A stretch of DNA of 64,000 nt from Nosema muscidifuracis (Eukaryota; Microsporidia; Nosematidae): contig JAIOKI010000008.1 of the NCBI GenBank assembly GCA_028335825.1, positions 1 to 64,000 on the forward strand. The letters run 5' to 3'. The notes beneath the pieces were generated by a model, which worked only from the letters and a program-made list of their open reading frames with translations, searched no databases and was not told where the DNA came from. Position 1 is the first letter of the stretch, and each line of letters opens with the position of its first letter. Positions 40,439 through 51,241 of this stretch are shown here, piece after piece. The position numbers were made by a program, and so were the translations under genes.

Positions 40439-41390
40439 TTGACAATACAATTATCATATGATGATACTAAAGAACAATCATCATCAAAATCTGTAGATAT
40501 TTATATTGATATAAAATATGAAGAAAACATACCAGTTGTCAAGAATATAATACTTACTGAATCAGATACTAATGAAAAGTCTTTTGAATATAAAACTCTC
40601 ATTGACTGGTATAATAAAGAATATAGAACTTATGTAAAGAAATTGAATATTCTACATTAACTTTGCAGAAATGTATGATCAATTATCCTAAATGTTTACA
40701 GAGCTCTATTAGAAAGTTATGTAAATTTAAAGAAGATTTAAATATTTATTCGATACAGATACAATATATAATGATAATCAATATTTAAATTGTTGCTGGC
40801 CTTCTAAATTTATTGATGGGTAAATAAAATATTACAGATATGAGGACAATAAAGAACTAGCTTCTAATCTTTTTTATAGAGAGATTGTAAAATTATGTTA
40901 TACATCAAAGATTTATGATTCTTCAAATTGTGCTACTCTTGAATTTCGTGATCAATGTCATAATGAAATTGAATGTACTGAAGAGATTTTTAATAAGATT
41001 AATTTTGATGAATGTTCTAATATAGATTTCGAAAAACATATCAGAAAACTTGAAAATATATTTAATTTTAGAATGCTTAATATTAATAGTACTTCGAATA
41101 TTGAAGTAAATGATAAGAATTTACAAAAAAGAAGTCTAAATGATTCGTATTATAATTCAATAAATATTCCTCTTATCAAAGACAATCTTGATAGTATAAA
41201 TAAAAAGATTTCTTCAATAGCAATACCAGTTGGTTTTGTATTAATATTGTTTATAGGGTTGATAAGTGTGCTAATACGTAAGAATAAGACTAATAAAAAT
41301 AGAATATTATTATTAGTAGCTTCTTTATCTTTTACAATAGTTTTATTTATATTATTCATTCTAAGAAATGATATATTTATGATTAATTAA
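40439..41390 (+). pseudogene. Cysteine-rich two-helix membrane family, broken member (copy B)
   Basis: Same order of parts as in copy A: an N-terminal piece 40439-40660, an eroded cysteine region, and a 105-codon frame (41073-41390) holding the C-terminal membrane hairpin. The motif block NCATLEFRDQCHNEIEC survives at about 40925-40980, but the frame upstream now has added stops (a TAA in the FIDG segment and another frame change). It is thus more decayed than copy A. The hairpin loop RKNKTNKNR is conserved. Confidence 0.8.
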
Positions 41391-41699
41391 ATATTTAATT
41401 AGTATAGATTATTTAAATAATCATTTTAAAATTTATTGTTAATATATTGATATATTTTTATAATTAAATATTTAATTTAAAATATCTTCTAATATGTTAC
41501 TTTTGTCATTAATTGTTAAATATTATAATTTTTATATTTATTTATACCTTTTTTTCATAAATATTTCAATAAATAATTTTTGATTTTTTAGTTACTGTGA
41601 ATATATTCTTATACAATTTCTATGTAAATTAATTTGATGATATAATCAGAAAATAATTTATTTGAATATAGTCTTTATTTTATCAATATTTTCTCTTTT

Positions 41700-42450
41700 C
41701 ATTTTTCTTCATCAATAGTGTCTCTAATGTAATCTAGAAGACTCTTGTTTAAATATATGGTTTATTTGTATCTATAATGAATTTAATCTTGAAAGTGGAA
41801 ATTAGTCATATCACATCTACTAAATTTGGTATTAATATTGACTTTATTTGTATATAAAAAAATAAGTGATTATTTAACAGATCATATTATATGTTATTTC
41901 TCTATTCTCAGATTTTCGATTCTATAATTCCAACCTTGAAGAGAATATTTCATTTTGAGATTATCAATATTAAAGATATATGATCTATTATATAACATTT
42001 TAATATCTACATTTTTTGTAGTAATATCTAATTCATAGATGTATACATCTTAAAGCTTCATTATGTATCTCATATTCTATCATCGTTGAACATTACCTTC
42101 TTCAAAGAATATATATCTGGTAGCTGAATAATGCTTCTAATTCTCTGGTAACTAGTTTCCTTTTGTAAACAGTATTCCAGAATATTTAACATGTAACTAG
42201 TGAGTCTTTATATTATCTAAATAGTTTAGTGTGATTATTTATATTAAATACTTAAATAAAAAAATCTGGTTCTAGATAATAATTTATGTATTTTTATAGT
42301 CTCATTAAACTTATTCAATATCATTACTACTCTTATATGAATATTTTCACCCCTTTTATTCAGCATTCTAGTCTCATTGTAGTCTTTTTTCTAGATAAAT
42401 GAACCCTTTATTTACATACTGATTGATAGTGTATGTAATATTTAATAAAA
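41700..42450 (-). mobile_element. Ty3/gypsy-type fossil, reverse transcriptase start and a possible RNase H part
   Basis: On the minus strand near 42300-42370 a stretch reads like the fingers of a Ty3/gypsy reverse transcriptase (KRGENIHIRVVMILNKFNET, compare KKDGxxRMVVDYRKLNE). Near 41770 FIIDTN recalls the start of its RNase H. It is old, with many breaks and no visible ends. It is a different copy from the one inside the tandem duplication. Confidence 0.5.
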
Positions 42451-44963
42451 ATCTATCAGTTAGAATCATCTAGTTCTCTATATTTATATATTTATTCAAT
42501 GATATAACATGTTAATTAGATTTAAATTTAATATATTTTCATACTCTAATCTCAATGATTCACAACTTTTATTTTTAAGTAATTATATCTAATATGTATT
42601 TTTAGTAATTTATTAAAATCTTAACAGATTTCTATGTTAGTAGACTATTCTTTTATATTTATTTCTAGTCCTACTATATAAATTAATTTCTTTCTCTTAC
42701 AATATCGTTAGAAGTTCATCTATTTTTATAACATGAGGTTATATAATAATCTTGTTCAAACATAATTTGAGTATATTTCATTAAGTTTTTTTACTTATTT
42801 AATAAATTTCTATATTTATTTTATACTTTATTAATCTAAGTTTTATATTAAATAGTTCATCTTTTATAATTTGTTAGTCTTTTACTTATATATGTATACC
42901 CTATTAAAAGTTATATTGGTAAGTGATTGATCTTTGTAGTCTTACACACATAATACTGAGTATTTTTACACAATATTTTACAATTTATATGTAGTATATT
43001 TAGACATGCAAATAATTGATCTAAATACTTTGCTAATCAAAGGAATCTCTTTTAGTATCAAATACGTTATTCATTTATCACCTTCTCCTCATCGTATCAA
43101 TCTCTATACTCTTTCACAATATTATATAAATCATTATGTCTTGAAAAACAGAATAATAATTTAAATTATTCTTATGCTATTCAATTTAGAAGTCAACTTA
43201 TTATAATCTTAAATTTATCTTCTAAAAATAACAAATGTATCTTGTTTAATTAATTAATATTCTAATCATAATAAATAGTTTCTTTAATTTTCTATGAGTT
43301 TATGTCTTATGCCTTGTTCCTTTGTCTAGTTTTCTTAGATATATCTATTTATTTGTTTTTAATATAATTTGAATTTAATGTTGTAAATTAATGTTTGCTT
43401 ATATGAATAATATTATTATTGTAAATTTTTAGATTTAAAATATTTTTCAATTTTTTAATTGTTGTGTATTTAGCTCTGATTATTTCTTCAACTATATTAT
43501 CTATCCAAAAATCATTTCTTGATAAATTATTTGAGTTATATCCTATATATAAAGATTTTGTAAAAAATGTTGAAAATTAAATTTAGTGAATTTTGGTCAA
43601 TATGTACTTTACTTTATTGAGTTTATTTTTTTCTTGTTATTTCTACATCTTCTATCTCTTTATGATTAACTTTAGTCATACTCATCTAACTATATATTTA
43701 TATTCACTTATCTAAGTGAGATTTCTTTCTTTTTTGATGAATAACGTTTGTTATATTATTCAATAAATATCTCTAAAATTGTTACATTAGATTTATGTTT
43801 TTTAATTTAAGAATATGCTTTCATTTACTTAAGATTTCTATCAGTGAAAAAATATCTTTGAGAATTCTTAGACCTTTATCTCATTTAATAATCTAGTTCA
43901 TGATCTGTAAGTATTTTATAAATTTTAGTTTCTTTTACTTATCTTTATGAGATTATAAAAGTATCACTTGTAAATATTAATCATTTTATTTTTCATTATT
44001 ATATATGTTTAAATTTATAATTTCATAATATTATTTTGATCAAATGGTATTTTATGAATGAGTTACAATAATATATCAAATATATTCATTTTTCTAAAAT
44101 CATGATAATTTGTCATAATTGTCAGTACATATTTATTTCAGTATCATTGAAAAACTTCTTACCTAATTTTATAAATATTCTTATGAAAATATAAAAATAT
44201 AATTTTATGATTTCAATATATTCTCATTCTTTAATTCTAATTTATAATCTCAATATTTGTATCATGAGGTAATTATATCTGTTGTTTCTACAAATTAAGT
44301 CTAAAAATATTGAAGAAGTATTTTATCTTCTCATAAATATAGAATGTTGATTTAAAATTATGTAGTTGATGTTTCTAAACTTATTAACAAGTTATATTAA
44401 ATTAACTAGAATCAATATAATTATTACTCAACAAATAAATATTATTCTTTCTCAATAAATAATATAATTGATATAAAATATATTCATATATGATAAGACT
44501 ATTATTTTATTTCATAGACTTTATTTAAAAGTATTCATATACATTGTAATAGATCATCTATAATTTAATGAATAAAAGATTTAGTTCTATTATAAAATTG
44601 AAGAAGTAATTTTTTGAGATGAAAGAGATATCTCTAAAGCATTGAGAAATAATGATACTAATAAAATAACTTATATCAATATATTTATAATCTTCTTGAT
44701 AAATAGATTTATTAATTTATATTGATATCTTAAATGTATAATTATATAAATTCTTTTAATATTATTATATAGTTGTTTTATATTGTATTCTTCAAATCTT
44801 ATTAAATATCTTATTATTTAAGTATTAAAAGATATATACTCATATCATCCATAACATATAAAGTATTTATCAATTGAATAAATGATCATTAATATAATTC
44901 ATTTATCATATATTATTTTATAAATTTCTTTAATGTTAGATATAAATATTTAAAGCATTATGT
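42451..44963. other. Non-coding stretch, perhaps more fossil sequence
   Basis: No gene is supported. The 43.5-43.9 kb part has minus-strand runs with faint coding character that could be the upstream part of the neighbouring element fossil, but no domain is recognisable. Confidence 0.35.
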
Positions 44964-45083
44964 TTTAATTAATACTTTAATTTAATTAATTTTATATTTA
45001 TTTATTTAATTTTGTTTACAGTTATTCATTTATAATTAATATTTTAATTTAATTAATTAAATTTGTTTACAGTTATTCGTTTT
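44964..45083. repeat. Two-copy tandem repeat before the 45171 gene
   Basis: A unit beginning TTAATTAATA-TTTAATTTAATTAATT and ending TTTGTTTACAGTTATTC occurs twice (about 44964-45031 and 45032-45083). The second copy is shorter by an internal TTATATTTATTTATTTA-like segment. It lies 90 bases before the family gene. Confidence 0.65.
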
Positions 45084-45170
45084 TAATTGATATTTTATAT
45101 TTTATTGATGAATCAGTTTTATTCAAATAATATAAAATAATTACTTTTATTTAATTAATCATAATATTAT

Positions 45171-46134
45171 TTGATAAATAAGTTACTTTTATTAATTATT
45201 CTAGTGTATAAATATATCATTACAAGCATCTACAAAATGATACCACCCTTATTACAATCTAAAGATCCACATATTTCAGATGAGATCGATTTTTATAATA
45301 ACAAACATGTTGATTATATAAAATTATACATTGAAAAGATTTCTCATATTAACATTATTATAAATGCAATTTGTAAATCGTCTTCTGGTAATAATTCTTG
45401 TATATCTTCTTTCCCTAAATGTTTAGTAAGGAATACAAAGAAGTTTTGTGTTTGTGATCCTGACTGTGTATCAGATATAATGAAAGAAATAAATTTTAAT
45501 ACTGATTGTCAATATTTCAATTTAGAAGATCTGTATGATGATAATGAGTATATAAACTGCTGTGGATTGATGTTTCTACCAGAAGATGATAAGATAAAAC
45601 AAGTCATACAAGGTCGAAATATTTTAAATTCAAAAAATGATTTTTATAGATCTCTCTATGATACATGCGAAGATGAAGTTTATTTTTCTAAACTTCAGTG
45701 TGCTAGTGCTGAACTAAGAGATCAATGCTTAAATAAACCTGAATGTATTTTAGATTCATTCGATGGTAAATTTCCGAATGAATGTCAAAATGAAGATTTT
45801 ACAACAAATGGGTGATTTCTTTGGTAAGTCTTTAAAAATATTTGAAGATGATAATATGACACATAAAGAATTATTAAACTTATTCTCTCAGAAATTTAGA
45901 AATAAAAGAGAGATAACTGGTGAATACAATATTTTGAATAATACACTTAATATAAGTACAAAGAAGAGTGATTATACAAAATCCTTGACTGTAGTAGGAT
46001 CTATAATATTTATTATTATACTGGGTTGTGTAATGTATTGTGCAAAGAATAACAAATACAAATCTTTAAAAATTGGATTTTTTACAGTCATTATATCATT
46101 ATTGATATTTATTTTAGTAGCTAATAATTATTAA
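45171..46134 (+). CDS. Cysteine-rich two-helix membrane family, nearly intact, one frame change
   Basis: The first frame (45171-45815) encodes a hydrophobic leader (INKLLLLIILVYKYIITSIY), then the ectodomain. It has FPKCLVRNTKKFCVCDPDC at about 81-99, an acidic DLYDDNEYINCC at about 120-131, and CASAELRDQCLNKPEC at 177-192, followed by ECQNEDF. It runs into a TGA just after. An overlapping frame (to 46134) continues with a polar stretch and the C-terminal hairpin: helix about 78-95, loop AKNNKYKSLK, helix about 106-119 of that frame. The leader begins at a TTG where an ATG is expected; the first in-frame ATG (45237) would lose the leader. So as written it has a doubtful start and one shift. 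The architecture equals the intact member at 62455. Confidence 0.8.
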
Positions 46135-46949
46135 AATATTTTGATTTGATATTTATCCCCTTATAATAAAAGTCATTTTTTTGTTATGAGAACAGAAAAT
46201 CTTTAGATAGTCATTATTAAAATATTTTGAATAATATTAATATTTATCTTAAATAGAAATTTAAAATAATAATAAGCATGACATACTATCAAATATGTGA
46301 ATGATTACAAAAAGATAATTATTACCTCGTATTATAACTTTATTAACCACAGAAGTAAGATCTGAATATTCAACTATATAAATTATAAATTTTATTTTAT
46401 ATCATGGATAGTTGCAGAAATTCCTTTCTTTTTTAGAGATGTCCAATGGAAAAATATCGAACTAAAAACAAAAAATCTATCATTTCGAATTTCTACCACT
46501 CATAAGATAATCTTCAGATTGATACATAAATCCATTTTTTTTCAAAATATTATTATTAATAATGAAATATTAGAACATTTATTTCACTTTTTTTCTAACC
46601 AATATATACTCAGATTGTAAGAGGAAATTATACAACACTTAAAATATAATATATTTATAATCTACTTAAAGTTTATTATAATAAGTTGTACATAAAAACT
46701 TTTCAAATTAATTAAAATTTAGTATTTTACTACTTTCTTTAATTAAATTATCTATACAAAATTTCAATAATTAAGGTCTACTTTTATAATAATATTTATT
46801 AGACAATTAATTTCAAATTCTTACTTATCATCTCAATACTCTTAAATCATAATGTATATTCTTTAATAGTCTCTCATTATATAAGAGACATACTGTAATA
46901 TTTTTACATAAATTTAAATATCTTCTCTAATATATATAATAATCTAAAA
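46135..46949. other. Non-coding stretch
   Basis: Nothing is supported between the family gene and the integrase fossil. Confidence 0.45.
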
Positions 46950-47520
46950 AGTTTATTAATTTATAAAAACTTCTTTTGTTACCATTTTTCAATATTTTTT
47001 AAGACTGTATTCTTTCTCTATCTACTCGATTTATATTTAACTATTTCTATTGTCATATAGATTAGTCTAATATGATGACTAATATTATACTTTTCTATAA
47101 ACAAACTCTTATTACTTTTAATATACTTTCTTTTTTTCTTATTCTATTCATGTTTACTTTTCTATAATTTATAAACTCTATTCCATTATCTGTAATTTTT
47201 TCTCTTGAATACATAAATGATTAAGAATTCTACTATTTCTGATGTATTTTTTAATTTTTAATATCTATCTCATTATCTTCTATATATGATATCAATATCT
47301 CTATAATACATTAATTCTATAAAATCAATAAAATTCACTTCAATTTTTTCATACAAATCATTCGTTTTTTGAGTATACTTTTGATACATTACACTCTTTC
47401 TAATCTTAATTTCGATCTATTCTTTCATACCTGGTCAATAATTATTTTTTTCTACCTTAATATTCTGAGGTCTTTTCTCTATGACTTACATCAATTTACT
47501 TCATTTTTTATATCCAATAT
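46950..47520 (-). mobile_element. Ty3/gypsy-type fossil, integrase part
   Basis: Read on the minus strand, a PGM wording of the zinc-binding/linker region near 47440 is followed by NFIDFIELM, and near 47190 by ITDNGIEFINY, the second catalytic Asp region of a retroviral-type integrase. It is old, with many breaks. Reverse transcriptase would be expected at higher coordinates and was not recognised. It therefore belongs to a different insertion from the 41.7 kb fossil. Confidence 0.65.
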
Positions 47521-48229
47521 TTTTTCATTGTCTTTTTGAATATAATAATGATTATTTAATGATACTTTAATCGAGTATTCTCTTATAAAATTCTTTATTT
47601 TCTATATTCTTTTAATTTAAAAAGACAATAGAAATTTATATTTAGATTATTATAATACAAATCTTAGAATAGTTATAAAAATAAGATCTTATTTAATAAT
47701 GTAATTGAGTCATTCATTAATTGACTTTATTAAGAAATAAAAATATTAAAGAAACACTTTATTGATATAATAAATATTCTTCAAATACAACTCTGATATT
47801 ATCATAATACTATTTAATTTCATATAATAATATTTTTTGAATATCTTTATAATTTCTTAAATTAACTCTATTATATCATCATATATAAATAAAATCTTCA
47901 ATTCTAAATATTATAAATATAAAATATTTTATTCTTTTCAATTTATATAAATAATTAATTATATTAATACTATGATAATTTTATGTCATCTTTATTTACT
48001 TATAAAATCATATCTTTATTGAATAAAATAAAATATTATGTATCTCAATTTATAAATATTTTGTCTATCTACTAATATTATATATATAATCTCTCTCTAC
48101 TTTATTGAAATTATAAATTCTACCCATCTCTCAAGTCAAAAATTATGATTATCCCTATATATTAGAGAATAATACAAGTAAGAGGATTGAATAAATTTAG
48201 AAATATTTTTATTATATATGTAATATAAT
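47521..48229. other. Non-coding stretch
   Basis: No frame is supported. It may include upstream remains of the integrase-bearing element. Confidence 0.35.
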
Positions 48230-48560
48230 CATAATTTTAATAAGACTGTAAATCTTTATGAAAATAATTATTATATAATCTTACACATCTTAGTATAAAA
48301 TTATATAATTCTTATTGGATGTGAAATTGACCAATCATATTTGATGAGATAATTTTACTCAATGAAGGGAAATACAACTATATATATAACATTCAATAAT
48401 ATAAGAAATAATATTGTATTTATTTCAATTGTTAAATCTTTAAAAGATAAATATTTAAATATACCATTACATTTAATTCTTGATTCTAGAAGAAGATATA
48501 AATAATAACATTTTTAATTATTCATATAAATGGGTCAATTAATTGTAATATTATTAATAT
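48230..48560. repeat. Dispersed diverged repeat, partner of 9675-9995
   Basis: Shares GACTGTAAATCT, CTTATTGGATG...CAATCATATT, CAATGAAGGGAAA and ATTCAATAAT in order with the partner. It lies about 340 bases before the block that resembles telomere-adjacent DNA. Confidence 0.4.
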
Positions 48561-48901
48561 ATAAAAATAATCATTAATCACTAGAATAAAACATTGATTA
48601 TATAACTCTATATTGAAGATTTATTCAATTATTTATAAATGATATATTTACAAAAATATTCATATTTCAACATGTATAATAAGAAGATAATATTATATTC
48701 TGTTTAAGAATGATAGTATTGCTAAACTTTATTATTTTATAATTATCATTAATATATTACTTATCTCACACTTAACATAACAAGAATAATGAAAGTATAA
48801 TCTTACATAATATGTAATAATATGAAGATTTAGAAAATTCTTAATATATTTTAATTATCTTAATTTTATGTAAAAAGTATTTATTTATCATATATATAAT
48901 T

Positions 48902-48965
48902 ATTATCTAGGGATTAAAATATTTAAAAATAATATTTTAAGATGACGTGTTTTCACAGTACATTC
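48902..48965. repeat. Block resembling the telomere-adjacent sequence
   Basis: TATTATCTAG, an AAAATATTT run and AGATGACGTGTTTTCACAG correspond to the block at 781-829 (ATTATCTAGA, AAAATATTTT, AGATGACGTGTCTTCTCAG). It suggests a shared subtelomeric element or a former chromosome end. Confidence 0.5.
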
Positions 48966-49149
48966 TCTCCTTCAAAAAAAAAATATAATCAAAAAATAAC
49001 TTCTAAATTGTGTAATATGTATTTTTAAAGTTTTGTTTTTTACAATCACTGAATATGTCTCATTAATTAATTTCTTCTACCTTATTAAACATATATTTTT
49101 CTTAATTTTTATTATCTTCTATTAAAACAAAATAATTTAAATTGTTTTT

Positions 49150-50560
49150 TAAGGTATATTTTTATGATGTTCTTATCTTATTCTTCACTCACCACGTAAG
49201 TCACCCTTATATCTTCAATTGGCATCTTTTTTTAAACTTCTAAAATACTAACTAGTGAAACTTCGTCATCGCAACTCTGCAGCGACTTTCCAATGTCATC
49301 TTGAGTATTTTCATCTGGATGTATGCCTCAATGTGACTATCTAACTCTAGCTCAGTTCTGTATGCGAAATAAAAGTTTGTTACTATATCGTCCCAAGTCA
49401 TAATGAAAGTGATTATCTTGGACTTATACTTGTATAGAGAAGTAGAGTGGTTGGCAATAAATCATAAATATCCTTCTTCTCTGTCTCCATGTTTCGCAAA
49501 TTATCAAAGTTGTTAATTTCTACTCTATTATCACGACTTCTTTCCTAACCTCATCTACTATGTATATATCAGGTTTATTGTACTTTACATTTATAGCGCT
49601 TTAGATTCGCGAATCCATTCTAATTTTAATATATTTTGATGTAATACACTCCTGTACACAGTGATTTCAGATTTTTTTATTTTTTGTAAGCCCGAAATTT
49701 CTACAAATTCGGAAATGAATACATTGTAACACTTCATTATGTCTCCTCATGTAATCATGGGAAAGTATTCTATAAAAATGTGAGCACATAACTTTCTTTT
49801 ATAGGAAGATATTTCTATCCTGAAGTGCACATGGTGTCTCTTCTTCTCTAGCCGTAATATTTCCTTTAGTAAGCCAGAGAGCCGAATCTTTGATACTCAC
49901 AAAGGGATATTCCCAGAATCTATATATTCTCGAGGGATTATGTTTTTTCTTATATCACTATATAGATACGATTTCTGTGCTTCTTCTAAGTCTTCTGGTG
50001 TAAACCCTTTTTCCAGGCTGTACTTCTCTACAATGAAGGGTCTTATCCGTGTTAGATGCTTATTGTTTTTCTTCTTAGCATAATTTCTTGGGTTAGGTAT
50101 ATTTTTAATAAGATTTTTTCACTCTTATGCTCAATATTAATCAGACTTCTTCTTTGGAAGATATAGTCTTTCTCTACTTCATGCTATTGGTGAATATAAT
50201 CTTTTGTAAGAATATTTTGAACTATATAATCTAGTCTCTAAATTCATTAGGTTCGACCCTTAGAATGCCTACATTGTATTGTGTGATATAGAATGTTCAT
50301 ACATTGCCTTGAACAGGTTTCTAGCGTTTAGCTTTGTTTTACACAGAGACTCACATTTTCTCTGAATTTCTTTCCATATCTTATCTTTATCTTCTCCCGT
50401 TATTTTACATATGTCATTTTTAAACAATCCTAAATACTTGTATCCATCTAACACACTCTGCAAATTTATCAATATTCATTTCTACACCTACTAATGTAAT
50501 AAATCTTTTGGTTTCTTCTACCATAGTACTTATTACTTCATCAGTAGTTATTAACAAGCT
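49150..50560 (-). mobile_element. 5'-truncated LINE with restriction-like endonuclease (R2/CRE/NeSL type)
   Basis: Plainly higher G+C than the flanks. Read on the minus strand, the 3' end of a reverse transcriptase comes first: VGVEMNIDK near 50490, YKYLGLFKNDICKI at 50436-50395, KTKLNARNLFKAM near 50340-50300. It is followed by the connector (SRERLYLPKKK near 50150). Then comes the C-terminal region, with RHNEVLQCIHFRICRNFGL near 49750-49690 and the endonuclease core NKPDIYIVDEVRKEVVIIE near 49590-49530, a PD-(D/E)xK pattern. Only a 67-codon frame (50269-50472) stays open; elsewhere several stops and shifts break it. Fingers, palm catalytic box and 5' half are absent, as usual for incomplete reverse transcription. 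Its 5' edge abuts the amidotransferase relic. Confidence 0.8.
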
Positions 50561-50568
50561 TATAATTA

Positions 50569-51241
50569 TTATTTAAATATAAATCTACAAGAGAAATATG
50601 AAAGATATTTCAATTTCGCATTCGATTTATAAAATATATAAGTTTTCTTATTAATGACATCACATGAGTACAAGTATGAATTATTAAGTTCATTTTCATA
50701 TCTAACAGAAGATAATCTAAAAGGCTTCTCTGATAACCCCAAGCTCTTTTTACCAAAGTCATCTTTAAAAAAAGAATATGAATCTTTATAAAATATTACC
50801 AATGCGTATTCGTTTTGATACTCATTAATCTCATCATAAACTTTATTTAGAAAATTCTTAAAATATTTTTTTTATAAGCAAAGTCTTTCTCTTTTATTCT
50901 ACAATATCTTCTCTATATTGACTTATATTCTCTGTAAAAGCCTTAATATCAATCTCCATTAATTTATTTAAATCATCATCAAATACTTCTTTTATATTTC
51001 TGTCTAGAACATCTTTAATAAATAGTGTGTCACTCTGTTCGTTATTATAAATCTCTCCGTTGTAAAGAAATATATAATTATCTGTTACAAAAGTTTGACT
51101 AACAAATCCTCTTATAGATAGAAGAGATTGACATAGATAGATATTATTAATCTGTATAATATTACAAAAATCAAGTTCTCTTCTTTTAATTAGATTAATT
51201 ATTTCTTCATCGTATTCTTCAGAAATATATATTCCAGAAAT
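50569..51241 (-). pseudogene. ASNSD1/asparagine-synthetase-type glutamine amidotransferase, dead and truncated
   Basis: The first frame (51241-50894) reads ISGIYISEEYDEE, LLSIRGF and FLYNGEIYNNEQSDTLFIKD. These match the class II glutaminase fold of ASNSD1-type proteins (MCGI..., L-RG, LWNGEIF...NDTQ). After an A8 run the second frame (to 50569) gives YALVIFYKDSYSFFKDDFGKKSLG and FRLSSV, matching the family's SFIYY...RDFFGRRSL...LSSV. The essential start MCG is ISG: both the initiator and the nucleophile Cys2 are gone. The ATP-binding synthetase half is missing, because the frame ends where the LINE begins. Thus a former host gene with at least three disabling features. ASNSD1 homologues exist in yeasts; presence in microsporidia is patchy to my knowledge. 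Confidence 0.75.

Larger units (their letters stand above)
32666..41443. repeat. Copy B of the 8.8 kb direct tandem duplication
   Basis: Same unit and orientation as copy A. Its right end carries an extra TATTTAATTAGTATAGATTA insertion just after the family gene stop. Relative to copy A it has more damage in the family gene and several small indels in the 36.5-37.9 kb part. Confidence 0.95.

Noticed and set aside
41700-47520. One single Ty3/gypsy element spanning both fossils
   Set aside because: On the minus strand integrase should lie at lower coordinates than reverse transcriptase; here it lies higher, and a host family gene sits between, so they are separate insertions.
49150-50560. Retained domesticated endonuclease gene
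   Set aside because: Several stops and shifts run through the endonuclease part, so it is a dead LINE end, not a conserved gene.
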